NCBI GenBank assembly: GCA_032622095.1
Contig: CP136063.1
Coordinates: 37,422,106 to 37,486,105 of the forward strand
Length of the DNA stretch: 64,000 nucleotides
Origin: Siphonodentalium dalli
Taxonomy: Eukaryota > Mollusca > Scaphopoda > Gadilida > Siphonodentaliidae
Direction of reading: 5' to 3'
The notes beneath the pieces were generated by a model. It was not told the origin of the DNA and did not search any database. It worked only from the letters and a program-made list of their open reading frames with translations. Both the position numbers and the translations under genes were made by a program. Positions within the stretch are counted from its first letter, which is position 1, and each line of letters opens with the position of its first letter. Of this stretch, positions 1-11,521 are shown piece by piece.

Positions 1-80
1 TTCTTCTTCTTAACCCCAGCGGGATACCTTGGTTTAAGTGCCCTCTTCCTCCTTTGTATAATTGGAAATTTAATGCACAA

Positions 81-486
81 TCAGTACATTGTGGGAAGCA
101 CCCAATCATCAGTGCTGGCACACTTAACACATACATCTATGAATGATTTTGAACTAAAAAATGCAGTTTCAACATTTTCCTTGCATGTAAAAACCCGAAC
201 ATACAGTTTCTCAAGAACATTACTTACTCGTGGGGCTTTCTCCAAATTGATCAAGCTATGCAATTCTGCGCCACATGTATACTCATAGAATTGAATGAAC
301 CGATTTAGGATTTGTTTCTCATTTTCTGATAGTAAAGTTTTACAGTGAATTACTCTTGGTTTGGAACATTCGTTACAAACCATTGTTTCTTTAACGTTGT
401 TGGCAGTTTGCCCTGATAATGGAGCCCAGAAACCACCATTTTCATTAAGAACAGGTTTTGTCTTTAAAGGTGGATTATCTCTTTGT
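81..486 (-). pseudogene. C-terminal zinc-binding part of the same transposase-like gene
   Basis: The frame runs on the minus strand from about 486 to a stop at 81. It contains a CNEC motif, then a YTCGAEL motif and a VCVKC motif, suggesting zinc binding. A proline-rich lead-in (FWAPLSGQT, near 440) resembles the region before the zinc-binding end in relatives of this family as I remember them. It is separated from the rest of the gene (ending in HRPSLK near 990) by about 500 bp of unrelated sequence, which is best read as a later insertion. The end of the element lies at or beyond the window edge. Confidence 0.5.
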
Positions 487-984
487 AAACATGTATTATA
501 TAGTTACCGGGGTATAAAATATTAGATTTGAATCGAAGACTCCTGTACGGAAATGCTTCTATCGATTAATATTAATTTTATTTAGAATATTTTCTGGTCT
601 AAAAAGGTGTGTTTGTTCAGCTAACGAACAATAGTGATTACTGTTAACATAGACCAGAAATTATATTGTGCAATTTTGTCACAAATAAACGTTAATTATA
701 CTCATTATCGCTTATATCTGTGGAACAAAACAATACAAACAACCAATCTGTGACATTTGACATTCGTTGCGTAGCCGTAGGAACAGCCCAGTGCTCTATA
801 TCGCAATACGGTCTCATCCGAATGGTCGGTTCTGAAAATAGTAACATAAATGGGCCCGATTTAATATTCGAAATAAAATCAATATTAATTGATAGAAGCT
901 TTTCCGGACATAGGTCTTCAGTTCATATCTATTATTTTATACCCACACAACTATTTAAAATTTGTTATTTAAAGAGATAATCCA
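473..984. mobile_element. Candidate 0.5-kb insertion inside the transposase-like gene
   Basis: A perfect 14-bp inverted repeat (TGGATTATCTCTTT at 473-486, its complement at 971-984) bounds a segment that interrupts the coding similarity of the surrounding pseudogene. Inside there is a further inverted pair near 590 and 651 (TTTCTGGTCTA and its complement). No exact target duplication is visible; the nearest is a 7-of-8 match to TTTAAAGA. The short plus-strand ORF at 720-980 lies wholly inside and has no recognisable similarity. An unspliced intron is less likely because GT and AG are not at the junctions. Confidence 0.4.
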
Positions 985-3983
985 TCTTTAATGATGGCCT
1001 GTGCATTTCAGATGTATCCACCTTTCCATATAGGTCGCTAATGATTGATAATGCTCACCAGTGGAGTCCTCCATGGGATCAGGAAATCTATGGATGCAAA
1101 TTCCTGAGGTGATAACCTTCGGGGCAAGCACATTTTACATATTGAAATACCACATTTCTTTATAGCAAAGTAATAACGGCGAGAGATACAACAATGAGCC
1201 ATGAATGCATCTAGGGCTTTTTTGCCCTCGAGTTGACTTGCTGCTCTGTCCATCTTACCAATTGCATTATCTATGTCTTGTACCTCTTTCCACATAACAT
1301 CAAGTGCTGCTTTATAACATTGAAATGTCTCACCTTTGAGCGACAAACGAGAAATTAAACTCTCAAGTAGATCCTTAACAGATGTCAGATGCTTCCCGTA
1401 AACCATCGTGCTTTTCAGCGGCCTTTCTCACTGACTTCATTGTATTACATGATTTGATTAGGGATTCATTTTCAGGACTCATTTTGTCCCTCATTAGACC
1501 AACACAATTTAGAGCCAAGTTGATGTCGGACATGATACGCTCTGGAGGGTTACGCCACGAAGCATTTGGCGCTGTCCTGGCAGCAATCGGAGAATCCAGA
1601 TTCAATTTCCTGAACAAACATATCAAAGCAGCTTTAACGCTCAAATTTGTTCGATGGTCAGGGCCACCGTCTGTATACAATAGCAATATTGGGGGTACAA
1701 CATCAGCGGATTCAGTGGCCTCCGATGTCAAATTATTACACAGTTCTGTTACATGGCGTAATGAGTTCGAAGCTTCAAATACGTGGTCTTTAATGCCAAC
1801 GTAGACTTTGCCCCTGTAGAACGATTCCTCAATTGAGTCTGGAATTTTAATTTTCATTGTTACACTTGATATTACTCATTTTGGCAAAGTCATGATCGGA
1901 TGCTGCAAAAATTTTATTGCCCGTAACAACAACTTTACGGCCTCTTTCTACTGCTGCCAATGGGTTACCAGGCTCCCCCACTTTACAAAAATGTTTATCG
2001 TCTTGGCAGATGAAGGAGCAGTTTGACTTGTGTTTCACTGCTATTTCACGTAAATAGCGAAACATGGATGTACAATAGTGGTCATCCTCGTGTTTGGCGC
2101 GAAAGAGTCTAGCCTGCACCATAAATTTGAGATTTAGCTGGGCTGTATAGCGTGCAGAAGTGGCAGCGTAGGGATTCCGCGGAGCAAATTGGTACCTTAA
2201 CCATTGTTGACTTGGTATGGGTGTGCCACTGTCACATTGTTTAGCCACCTCCCTGTGTAGATCTGGGACCGACATTGCTGATGCCAAAAAGGTAAACTTG
2301 TCATGTCGTCTTTCCTGACAAGCTTCCTCGAGAGTATTGTTTGCATTTCTCAAAAAATACTTTATATTGCAGGGGCCTCCCTTCACTTTCAGTTCTTAGG
2401 TCTACTACTAATTCTGGATCTTCTACAGATAATGCCAATTATCCCCTGTTAAGCGTTTGTAAATGCCACGCAGAAAATGGGTCTTTGTGTTAGTGATTCG
2501 ACCACACATATTTATGAAGCTTCGTTTCATTTGCCGTGTGTGATATTCGGGTAGATCTGCTTTAATTTTATTGACAATCTTATTGTTTAATGACAGGACA
2601 TCATTTTCATCAGTGAATGGTTCCATTTTCCATATATAATGATATGTCCCAACATTGTTCCCAAAACTTTGAGAATACATGTAACATTTTATTGGAATAG
2701 CACTAGGCAGATTTTGCAAATAATATTTGCGTTCAAGTGTGTCATCTGGGGTAAAACTGTCAATGGATACTGGCGTCCAATATGCAGCGGATTCTAAGGC
2801 ATCCACCAAGGCTATGTATCGTGCATAGAACGTTGGCTTTATCGGGCACTTAGGGTTGATGACTACCAAGCATTCCGCATCAGACTGATTTCGAACAGGT
2901 TGGGTCTGTTGTTGATTGTACAGAGTTGATTTCCTGGAAAAGAATAATGTAGAAATAGGTTAACACTAGTACCAATGCACTGAAATGCCAACGTTGATAG
3001 ACATGGATCTGACCAAACGAATTATAGCTATTTTGCATCTATTATTCTAAAGATCGCATTGGGAAAACATAGTATTAAACCCAAGTGTTGGCCAGCCATC
3101 TCTATTTCCAATGATCATATTTATTAATAGGGGGAAACAAAAATTAAACTATCTTCAATAAAACAAGATCAATAGCAATAAATACCTTTTATCCTGGAGA
3201 TAGCATGCATACTTGTGCATCATGTCCATCAAGTCTGATACAGCAGTTTTAACTTCATCCCATTTCGACGCCTTGATAAACGGCAATTCCAGTAGACTGG
3301 CCAGCTGCTAAGAGTGTTCCAGCATCTTAACTTGGGTGACTGGCGGGATACCATGTTTCGTTTTTCGAGGATCATTATATCCAAGAAATTTATTGAAAGC
3401 TTTCGGCACATGACATGATCTTTCTTCCATTTTTTTTACATGAGGATCCAGATACCATAGGGCATTACAAATAGTGTTTATAAAACTTCGCCCCATTTAG
3501 TTCAGTGTCCTTTTGGAATCCTAGATTCTGACTGTCGATATAATAAGTAAAGTCTCGATAAGTCATCTCGTTTTGTTTTGCCACCAAATGTTGGCACTGC
3601 AACCACATCCCGTTCCATTAGCATTTCAAATGCATTTTTCACACTCAGACTTGGCACTGTCAGGCACATTATTAGATACATGTAGGATGTTTGTACAACT
3701 ACTTGTAGCAGGCTCAGTGTCAATTTTAGTAGCATCAATGCGAAAATACCTTCCGAATGTTGAAGCTACTTCGAATGCGTTCAGGGAATCGTCGACAAAG
3801 TCAAAATCCGATGTTTTTGAATTCGATACAAGTACTCAAATTTTCATTGTTTGGTCCGTTTTGTCTTCGTTGCATTGCCATTGGAAAGGCAAAATTGGTG
3901 CGTTGTCTTTTAATACCTTCTCTCGTAGCATGTATAAAGTATAAGTATTCGGTATAGACAACGCTGTCCATGGGATGATGCAT
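985..3983 (-). pseudogene. Decayed DDE-transposase-like gene (main part)
   Basis: Several minus-strand reading frames in order from about 3983 to 985 read as one broken protein. The piece at 2386-1847 has a CQDDKH motif near its residues 128-132, followed by GEPGNPLAAVERGR. The next piece (1857-1375) has YTDGGPDH near residues 61-68 and WRNPPERIM near 101-109. These fit the first Asp, second Asp and Glu of an RNase-H-like DDE catalytic core. The piece at 1406-1038 holds a Cys-rich stretch (HCC...KKCG...CKMC) and a HRPS-type motif just below 1038. Upstream pieces (3496-3308, 2869-2423) would be the N-terminal part. I recall this protein type from uncharacterised sponge, cnidarian and mollusc proteins but cannot name its superfamily. 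At least four frameshifts break the frame, and about 350 bp near 2880-3228 has no open frame. I call it a transposon-derived pseudogene, not a host gene. Confidence 0.6.
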
Positions 3984-4048
3984 TTTTTATTTAGAAAAAC
4001 CCCAACGTCAACGAGCTGTGAATGCCAACAACGACATTGTTGGCATAC

Positions 4049-4330
4049 TTCTTTTAGGAACGGGTATCATAATTCCTCTAGATTAAAAAGACATAATTAA
4101 CTCATTGGAAACAAAAAATGCATGTTGTGCGATTCTTATGTCTGTCATTCCTAGGAACGGGGGAATTTTTCATTGGGTCAGTTTTTTCCGCCCGATGTAC
4201 CTTAAATCATACCTCTTTTAGGGAAGGGTACCGTAATTTCTCTTGACTAAAAAGGCACAATTAACTCATTCAAAAACAAAAAATGTATTGTTTCTGACCA
4301 ACCACGCCAGTGGCGGGCTAACCTGCTAGT
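4049..4330 (+). mobile_element. Possible Helitron-like 3' end with internal ~166-bp duplication
   Basis: Two diverged direct copies of about 80 bp (starting near 4049 and 4214; both carry a CTCTTTTAGG start and an AACTCATT motif) are followed by a short hairpin (CCAC at 4302-4305 pairing with GTGG at 4310-4313). About 12 nt later comes CTAG followed by T (4326-4330). A hairpin 10-12 nt before a terminal CTRR next to a host T is the known Helitron 3' signature. No 5' terminus or Rep/helicase coding was found, so this rests on a short motif. Confidence 0.3.
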
Positions 4331-4412
4331 TATATATAAATATAGATCGTTGCACTTAAAAAGTTATAAAAACATATTGTCATTTTAGACTAGTATAACT
4401 TTGAAGTGCCTA

Positions 4413-4605
4413 CCTCTGGTAATCTGCCTATCTCGTATACCTTCCAGTCGCCGTACTGTCCCTCTGGTAATCTGCCCATCTCGTATACCTTCCAGTCGCC
4501 GTACTGTCCCTCTGGTAATCTGCCCATCGCGTATACCTTCCAGTCGCCGTACTGTCCCTCTGGTAATCTGCCTATCTCGTATACCTTCCAGTCGCCGTAC
4601 TGTCC
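4413..4605. repeat. 48-bp tandem repeat, four copies
   Basis: Unit starts fall at 4413, 4461, 4509 and 4557, giving an exact 48-bp period with only a few substitutions between copies. The period is a multiple of three, so frames stay open through it on both strands. Confidence 0.95.
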
Positions 4606-4639
4606 CACAAAATTGCCATATGGTGGGGGGCCTTGGCAG
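4414..4639 (-). CDS. Candidate internal exon of a repetitive protein (16-residue repeat)
   Basis: On the minus strand a good splice acceptor (pyrimidine-rich tract ending TTCATTTCAG) precedes base 4639 and a good donor (GAG then GTAGGC) follows base 4414. Between them is a 226-nt open segment: one base plus 75 codons. It begins CQGPPPYGNFV and then holds four copies of a 16-residue repeat, GQYGDWKVYE(I/M)GRLPE, rich in Gly and Tyr. The few differences between copies are amino-acid changing. The donor falls exactly at the end of the repeat array. No neighbouring exon was identified on either side. A 48-bp array keeps several frames open by arithmetic alone, so the open frame by itself proves little; the flanking splice sites are the main support. 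I do not recognise the protein. Confidence 0.35.
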
Positions 4640-4699
4640 CTGAAATGAACAAATAACCACATAATCTTCAATAAGCAGGAATGAAGTTTCAATCAGCAT

Positions 4700-5340
4700 G
4701 TATTCCAAATATTTAGCAAAGATATGATTGGTGGTTAATTATTGTCACTTTAGATCAGATTGTTTACAAGTAAGCACATCCAGCATAATGTTACTAACTT
4801 CCTAGTTAAATTTAATTAATTAATTTTCATCTTACTAGGGATTTACCCTAAACCAAAGGGAGCGTGTTACATCTAGTAGAAACACTAAAGCAAGACTTTA
4901 TTGTTAATATCCAAAACCAATGGTGGAAGTAGAACAGTTAGGTGTTGCGAAACTACATGAGTATCTGTCACCGGTATCACAACAAATATTATAACAGTAA
5001 TACATATGTTATTGACATAATCATCATTGTGACATTCTATATGATATCCCATATTTTGCTGAACAAAGAATAAATAGAAGGTTGCTAAAAAAAAAATGTT
5101 AATAACATGAACACGGGGTGGAGGGTTCCACAAAAAAAATTCCATACAGGTCGAAGGGGTGCCAGAGCGGGTGGGTCGTTTAAGGTAGAAAAAAAAAACA
5201 TGTGATGCAATTTGTTTCCAAAAAACATATTTGTCCAAAGATTAATTAGGAAACATCCAGTTAATTACAACACAAATGGATTGTATGAATATATTTGAAT
5301 ATAATGGACATTTGATGGACAAATGAACATTTCAAATAAT
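4700..5340. other. No recognisable feature
   Basis: AT-rich DNA. The minus-strand ORF at 4885-5238 is rich in Phe, Tyr and His with no motif, and I treat it as chance. Confidence 0.5.
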
Positions 5341-5349
5341 GGGGATGGA

Positions 5350-5682
5350 GTGGACAGAGCCTGCAGGCATTATTTTATATATATATAAATTTGGACAGAG
5401 CCTCTGGCCACTATTTACATATTTAAAATAATTGGAAAGAGCCTGCAACAACTATTTACATATTTAAAAATTTGAACAGAGCCTCCGGCCACTATTCACA
5501 TATTTTAAATTTTGGACAGAGCCTCCGGCCACTATTTACATATTTAAACATTTGGACAGCCTCCAGGCAGTATTTACATATTTAAAAAAATTGGAAAGAG
5601 CCTGCAACAGCTATTTACATATTTTAAAATTTTAACAGAGCCTCCGGCCACTATTTACATATTTAAAAATTTGGACAGGATG
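5350..5682. repeat. 40-bp minisatellite, about eight copies
   Basis: Units begin near 5351, 5391, 5431, 5471, 5511, 5551, 5591 and 5631. Each carries a GGACAGAGCCT-type start, a CCGGCCACTATTTACATATT-like middle and an A/T-rich end. Two sub-types alternate (CCTCCGGCCACT and CCTGCAACAACT). A run of C bases follows near 5709-5720. Confidence 0.9.
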
Positions 5683-5721
5683 ATCTGACAATAAATATTA
5701 AATATTTCAAGAACTTGCCCC

Positions 5722-6348
5722 CCCCCCCCTAATGCCCTATATATAAATCATATTTATTTTTGTTTACTCAGTCAGCTTTCCAATACTGATGTAATTCATG
5801 TTTTATTTGATGATTATGACTGAAAAATAATAAAAGAGAAAATAATTAGTGTTATGTAATAGAGTATTATTCAACATACCGTCATTACTGGTGAGAAATT
5901 TACTACAAAATAGTGCACAGATGTAAGATGACATGGGAAATGTCAAAGGATAGGTACTACTAGTATTTACCTCAAATAATCTTCCACTTTTTGGGTGTGT
6001 TAAACTGTTAAGTCAGTATTTAGACAGTATTTTATATCCAACTGGAGGAATATGGCATTCTACTACGCCACCGAAAATCTCAAGCGAATAGATATTACCC
6101 CTCCACAGAAAACATCACTTGAACGAAGCTCAATTGTAAATATTCACTTCCAGTTCTAGATTTCTGGGCACAACAATTGACGATAAATTGACGAAAATTA
6201 TTTCGCCATCGAGAGTCACTGAATTTAATTAATATATACTAATGACGGTGTGTGTTGTCAGTTTGGATTTATTATTTGTACACATAAATAAAGTTTGACC
6301 AAAATTATCATTTCTATTTGTTCACCCTACTGGAGTGTTTCACATCAC
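5722..6348. other. No recognisable feature
   Basis: AT-rich, without a credible frame, RNA gene or intact repeat end that I can identify. Confidence 0.5.
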
Positions 6349-6522
6349 TTTAAAGAGGCACCAATAGTAATAATGAGCAATAGATGAAGGTAATCAATCC
6401 GATCAGACCCTCATAAATTACTATTTCTTTGGCTTCGGGGGGTAAAAAATAATTGATTCGAAAATAAATAGTAATTTAGGGGTGCTTAATGATTAATCGG
6501 ATTGAGTAAGGTACCTTTAAAG
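6349..6522. mobile_element. Short copy of a foldback MITE
   Basis: The ends are inverted (TTTAAAGAGGCACC on the left, GGTACCTTTAAAG on the right). Inside are the motifs CAATCCGATCAGACCC and ATTACTATTTCTTTGGC. The same motifs occur in the long foldback at 55296-55634 and in a fragment at 28642-28830. This copy has lost most of the hairpin arms. Confidence 0.55.
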
Positions 6523-8050
6523 TAACAAAGAGCATATGGTATATTATATCAGTTGAAAACATAATATGGTAGCTTTTAATATCTGGTGAGTGCCATGTAA
6601 TACTAACAGGTGATGTTTACCTCAAAATCAGATGACTAATAGTAATATTAGATTTCAAAATTTAAATTAATTGAACTTGAAGTTGAACTTGAAGGGGCAC
6701 TAGACTAATTAATATACTACTAATAATATCATTAAGAAATTTGGTGAGCCTACCTTACATATTGAGCATTTTTTACATTAATTGACACAGCACTAATATA
6801 ATTTACGCAAAACAGCATTAGGCCAAAACAAAAATGATGCGCGTTTCCCGTAACCCGACCGACCGTCTTCAAAACCCCCCGACCCAAGTTCATTTTATTG
6901 GTTTTAAATATAAAAAAATCAATCTATAAACCGACCGACCGCACTGATAACCATACTATGTACGCGTGGTTCCATTTTATCTGATTCACCTCGCGAGATA
7001 AATAATATCTTTGATATATTTATATATTTTTCGCAAAACCACACTGTCACTCTATTAACGGAGTCAACTTTAATACGAGCTGATGCAATACCGGAAGATC
7101 ACGAATTGTGTTTTTGTTGATATTTACATTAAACATGGAAGTTTTCCGCGGTTGATTCAAACCGAATCGAATCGATTCGAACAAGTTCATCTCAACGATG
7201 GCGGTCGCACATGGGTCGATTCGAAGTCTCTGGGTGAAAATGGAGACGTGTTCTCTTTAATATTTACAAGCTGTATAACCACAGACTACAATCGATGCAA
7301 TGAGATTCCTCTTTCGGTGTCCGGTTCTGAGTTATATCGTCCGGTTTGATAGCACAAAATACACCGTTTTCGAATGTAGTTCTCTTTCTCAAGAATTTAC
7401 AGTTACTGAATCCGATTTTTGGCGCATCAATTAGAATGGTTTTTTGTCACAAGAACACAACATTGATCGGATTGCCAGATGACAATTTTACTGGGAGCAT
7501 ACAAAATTCAGGATGTGTTGATAAAAATCTTATAAATGTTGTCTCACATTCAATTATGTGATTTTATCGCTCGTTTCATATATATAAAACCCAGAAATAT
7601 CATTTACATCTAAATATTAACTCAAATAATAGTTATCTAACTTATCTTCCCCATAAACATGCAAAATTTGCGATCGAAAACTAGGAAAGTTTGTGCTGAT
7701 TGTTAGCAAGTGCAGGGCTTTGTATTTTTTTTCGCATGCATGTTAATCGTAATTTACAACAGATATAAAAAACAAAATGAAGCCCATGGAATGAATTTGC
7801 ATGAACAGGATGTTGTATTGTGGTATGGTAAGATATATATATTACATATAGAATACCTTTACTTTGTCCATAGTATGCACAATTTGAATTCCACATGCCA
7901 TGCATGATTAACTAACTGATAAGCTACATACTATGATATACATGTAGATACCAACACTAACTAGTAATCAACAGAAAACCAACTTGCCACTTCAAATTTT
8001 CTGGTTACAGGACATCGAAAGTGGGCCTGTGATAACAACAAATTTCCATT

Positions 8051-8254
8051 CATGGGGTGTAAGGTCCACTCATGGGGTGTTAGGTCCATTCATGGGGTGT
8101 TAGGTCCATTCATGGGGTGTTAGGTCCATTCATGGGGTGTAAGGTCCACTCATGGTGTGTTAGGTCCATTCATGGGGTGTTATGTCCATCCATGGGGTGT
8201 AAGGTCCACCCATGGGGTGTTAGGTCCATTCATGGGGTGTTGGGTCCACTCATG
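8051..8254. repeat. 20-bp minisatellite, about ten copies
   Basis: CATGGGGTGT followed by TAGGTCCATT or AAGGTCCACT repeats with exact 20-bp spacing from 8051. It lies inside the Harbinger-like element. The plus-strand ORF starting at 8117 is a by-product of the repeat. Confidence 0.95.
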
Positions 8255-8344
8255 AATATTCCCAGCTCAAAATTTTGCTTGGTTCAGGGGGTGTGGACTT
8301 CAGTTTGAAATAGGGGGTGCTGACATTTCCCAACAAAGACCCTG

Positions 8345-8490
8345 AAGCCAACTAATAAATTACTCATCTCTCCCCCGTGCCCCCTAAAATGTTAACTGTC
8401 AACTAATAAATTACTCATCTCTCCACTGCGCCCCCTACAACAACTCATCTCTCCCCCGCGCCCCTACAACATTAATTCATCTCTCCCCCG
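8345..8490. repeat. Imperfect C-rich repeats
   Basis: Three to four imperfect copies share CAACTAATAAATTACTCATC and CTCTCCCCCG-GCCCC motifs at irregular spacing of about 35-60 bp. Confidence 0.65.
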
Positions 8491-8714
8491 TGCCATGCGG
8501 ACATGTAAACTGTCTATACTGTTATGTTTTATGTTTCCCCTCAATATATCAGTTTTATCACCGATTTGTCGGTTCTGGGTCATTGTATGGTATTTGATGG
8601 TGGTTAGGCATGGCCCACACAAGACCATAAAAAATAAAATGAAAAGCCTACCGCCCGCCCCTATTTTTTTTGGGCTCGTTACGGGAAACACGCATTCCTT
8701 TTGTTTTGGCCTTA

Positions 8715-9655
8715 ATTAAATAACATGACTGACTTAATCAGCAATCATTTCAATGTCAATATTGACAAATTCAGAAGTCGTTAAATTACGGTCAATAAAC
8801 ATTTATAATTATAATTTATCATGGCTATAATAGAGTATAGGCTCCAACAATTACGCATTATTGGCGACAAATTAATACGGATACTATCTGTCGTAGTTTT
8901 ATGAAGATTATTAGTCAATTTTCTGTTCAAAAATATCCAACAGAAAAGACCTTCAAACCTTCCGCTCCCAAGAGTTAAGAATGGCGGTCGAAATATTGCG
9001 CGGAATGCTAAAGGTCAAATCACAAAGGTCGCCACAAAGGTCACGTTGGCGGACGACTCCTTCAAAATCCAACTTTCTTCGGTCGCCATTGCGATTGTGA
9101 AATATCGGTGGTGCACTCGATTGCCGTTCTGGTCGGTGGTGCGCTCGAATTCCGTTCTGAGCAAAGAGGAATAACTCTATTTCTATACCGGAATCTGGAT
9201 AGCGGTGTAGACCGAAGACGCGAATATTAATATGCGGTGAAAGTGGGTACACTTTTTATTCGTTGGCGATAAAAAGTGCTAATGCGCACAGTTTTTTAAG
9301 ACGCGGCGGTCCTTGATAAACGAAGTTGCATTTTTATGTGGCCTTACTTAGTATTGTGTGAAAACTTTTAGGTTTTCACATTAGGACAGCCTCTATGGTT
9401 GACTGTTTCAAAATTATAGTGTCATATTCCAGTTAAAAATGTTGTTCAGTCTTAAATAAGAAATATCTCGCTTAATACTGTTTGATATATCAAATGTCCA
9501 CAAATTACATTTATTTTGGTCGTGGATTTCAAAGTAATGTTGCACCAGGTATGAAATAAATTTTATTCTGGGAACCACAACCTGAGTGTCCGTGACTACC
9601 CGGCCCTGAGAAGACCCGCCCCGTTTCACACAGACAACCCGCCCATACTTACGGA
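8715..9655. other. No recognisable feature
   Basis: Mixed composition with slightly more CG dinucleotides around 9000-9320. The minus-strand frame at 8953-9252 has no motif I recognise. Confidence 0.45.
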
Positions 9656-9659
9656 TGGC

Positions 9660-9995
9660 AGTTATGGGACTTCTGGTTAGTGGGTCTTTCAAAATATATT
9701 TGTGAGACAGTAAATTAAGTTTTTGTTCTCACGAATTGCCACTTCTGCGACTTTTAAGGAACCTTACATTTGTGGGACTTCCCTATGAAATTTATGGGAC
9801 TTCCATGTTTTTGAGGACTCTGCTTCTTAAAAATTATGGGACTTCCTTCCATAAGAAATTTATGGGACTTCCAGTTTTTTCATCAAACCACTTCTGGGAC
9901 TTCCATAACAAATTTATGATGACTCTTCTTCCAGGACTTTCAAAAGAATTTTATGACATCCAGTTTTCTATCAAACATCTTCTGGGTCTTTTCCC
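9660..9995. repeat. Degenerate repeats around GGGACTTCC
   Basis: TATGGGACTTCC or close variants recur at least eight times at irregular intervals of about 25-50 bp, often preceded by AAATTTA. The plus-strand ORF at 9736-10032 runs through them and looks like repeat translation. Confidence 0.6.
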
Positions 9996-10237
9996 ACCAT
10001 GTCCCAGAAAAATAAGATATTTCTATAATTGATTCCCGAATGCATGTATCTTTGACCAAAAAATTGCAAGATACGTGATTTAAAGATACGGTATTGCAGT
10101 GGAATTTTGTCAGGTCTGTAAGTCAGTGAACATTTCCTTTAGCACAGGCCTCAGCCCACATCCTTTTCTTCAATCAACATTAAAATTTTCATAAACATCA
10201 GCATGAAGACAATGAGTGTTTGGGGTGGTTCGAACCA

Positions 10238-10305
10238 AAAACATGGCCACCGGTCGGACATCTTAGATTATAAAACATGGCCACCGGTCAGACATCTTAG
10301 ATTTC
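10238..10305. repeat. 35-bp tandem duplication
   Basis: AAACATGGCCACCGGTC followed by GGACATCTTAGATT (second copy AGACATCTTAGATT) occurs twice in a row. Confidence 0.85.
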
Positions 10306-10400
10306 CTTATAGAATACTTGAACAAAGGCCACAATCTGCACCAACCATCAAACAAAATCAGCCGAACCAACCATGATATATTGGTGCTCTGTCACTTTAA

Positions 10401-10768
10401 CCCTTTACCAAAGAAACCGGCCAAAAATGGCCAAATAAAGCTGCAACAGCCTAAATTATCTTGGGTCTGTCTCAATAAAACCATACAAATATGGATATCA
10501 TTGGAACCGGTTCATTGACCACATTATGATGGTTACATTTATGCCCTGTGCCAATGCATTCTGTTATATATGCGAGTCGACCATAGGTCGCCTCGCATAT
10601 ATAAGAGAATGCATTGGCCTAAAAAAAATCTTTTTTTAACACTTTACCATTTTTTCTTACATTCTTTAACAATTTTATAATTTTTAATGTGTTAAGCCAA
10701 TGCATTCTCTTATATATGTGAGTCGACCATAGGTCGCCTCGCACAGGGCCCTTCTGTTGGGTAAAGGG
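10401..10768. mobile_element. piggyBac-type MITE, copy A (368 bp)
   Basis: Flanked by TTAA on both sides (10397-10400, 10769-10772) with ends CCCTTTACC and its complement. Same family as the copies at 11130, 14135, 43923 and 46212. It contains two inward-facing palindromic blocks, each with CCAATGCATTCTCTTATA, a centre TCGACCATAGGTCGC, and a mirror arm. This copy is the most decayed: its left TIR has lost bases and the second block is cut short. Confidence 0.75.
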
Positions 10769-10794
10769 TTAAACCAAAGTGTATGTCACTACAT

Positions 10795-11090
10795 AATAAA
10801 CATTAAGGAACGGCAATGCCATGATTTATGTCTACGTTGAGAGACTATTACCTCATGCAGTGGTTATCAAGGCCCTAATCTTTCTCAGTATGTTAGCGAC
10901 AAGACAAGTACCGACATATTCTCTGGAAACCCCAACAGAGCACCCACTAACCAAAAACCCACCAGACAACTAGTCAAAGCCTTCTCTTCCAGAAATACCT
11001 ATACTTACAGAGCTATTTCCCCATCTACTTCTTCGGTGCCTTTGCACCCAAGACTTTTGGGCACGACTTTGACTATACAATAAGTTGAAA
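10795..11090. repeat. Diverged repeat, partner at 12130-12290
   Basis: Shared blocks include ACCTC..GCAGTGGTT and GACAAGTA..GACATA.TC, in the same order and orientation as in 12130-12290. The identity and coding content of this old repeat are unknown. Confidence 0.4.
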
Positions 11091-11129
11091 TTGAATAACA
11101 TCTACAACAAAATTATGGCGCTCACTTAA

Positions 11130-11521
11130 CCCTTTACCCAACAAACCGGCCAAAAACGGCCAAATAAAGCTGCAACAGCCTAAATTATCTTGGGTCTGTC
11201 TCAATAAAACCATACAAATATGGATATCATTGGAACCGGCTCATTGACCACATTGTGATGGTTACATTTATGCCCTGTGCCAATGCATTCTCTTATATAT
11301 GCGAGTCGACCATAGGTCGCCTCGCATATATAAGAGAATGCATTGGCCTAAAAAAAATCTTTTTTTAACACTTTTTACCATTTTTTCTTACATTCTTTAA
11401 CAATTTTATAATTTTTAATGTGTTAAGCCAATGCATTCTCTTATATATGCGAGGCGACCTATGGTCGACTCGCATATATAAGAGAATGCATTGGCACAGG
11501 GCCTTTCTGTTGGGTAAAGGG
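11130..11521. mobile_element. piggyBac-type MITE, copy B (392 bp)
   Basis: TTAA target duplication at 11126-11129 and 11522-11525; terminal inverted repeats CCCTTTACCCAACA. Internal order: an AAACCGGCCAAAA subterminal motif, a first ~75-bp near-perfect palindrome, a T-rich spacer, a second palindrome, then a short GGGCC..TTCTGTTGGG end. CCYT ends with TTAA duplication are the piggyBac hallmark. ORFs crossing it (for example 11365-11583) are translations of the palindrome. Confidence 0.85.

Larger units (their letters stand above)
6821..8711. mobile_element. PIF/Harbinger-like non-autonomous element, 1.9 kb
   Basis: The two ends are inverted repeats of about 35 bp, starting GGCCAAAACAAAA and containing GTTTCCCGTAAC. 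They are flanked by the 3-bp direct repeat TTA (6818-6820 and 8712-8714). GGCC ends with a TWA target duplication are typical of PIF/Harbinger and Tourist-like MITEs. No transposase frame was found in it; the ORFs at 7083-7561 have no recognisable motif. The interior contains a 20-bp minisatellite (8051-8254) and C-rich imperfect repeats (8345-8490). A shorter element with related ends lies at 33130-33810. Confidence 0.65.

Noticed and set aside
720-980. 86-codon plus-strand ORF as a gene
   Set aside because: It lies inside the inverted-repeat insertion and has no recognisable similarity.
1382-1804. 140-codon plus-strand ORF opposite the transposase-like gene
   Set aside because: It is the antisense shadow of the minus-strand frame that contains the YTDGGPDH motif.
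7083-7561. Two adjacent plus-strand ORFs as Harbinger transposase or Myb protein
   Set aside because: No DDE or Myb motif can be seen and the frames are short.
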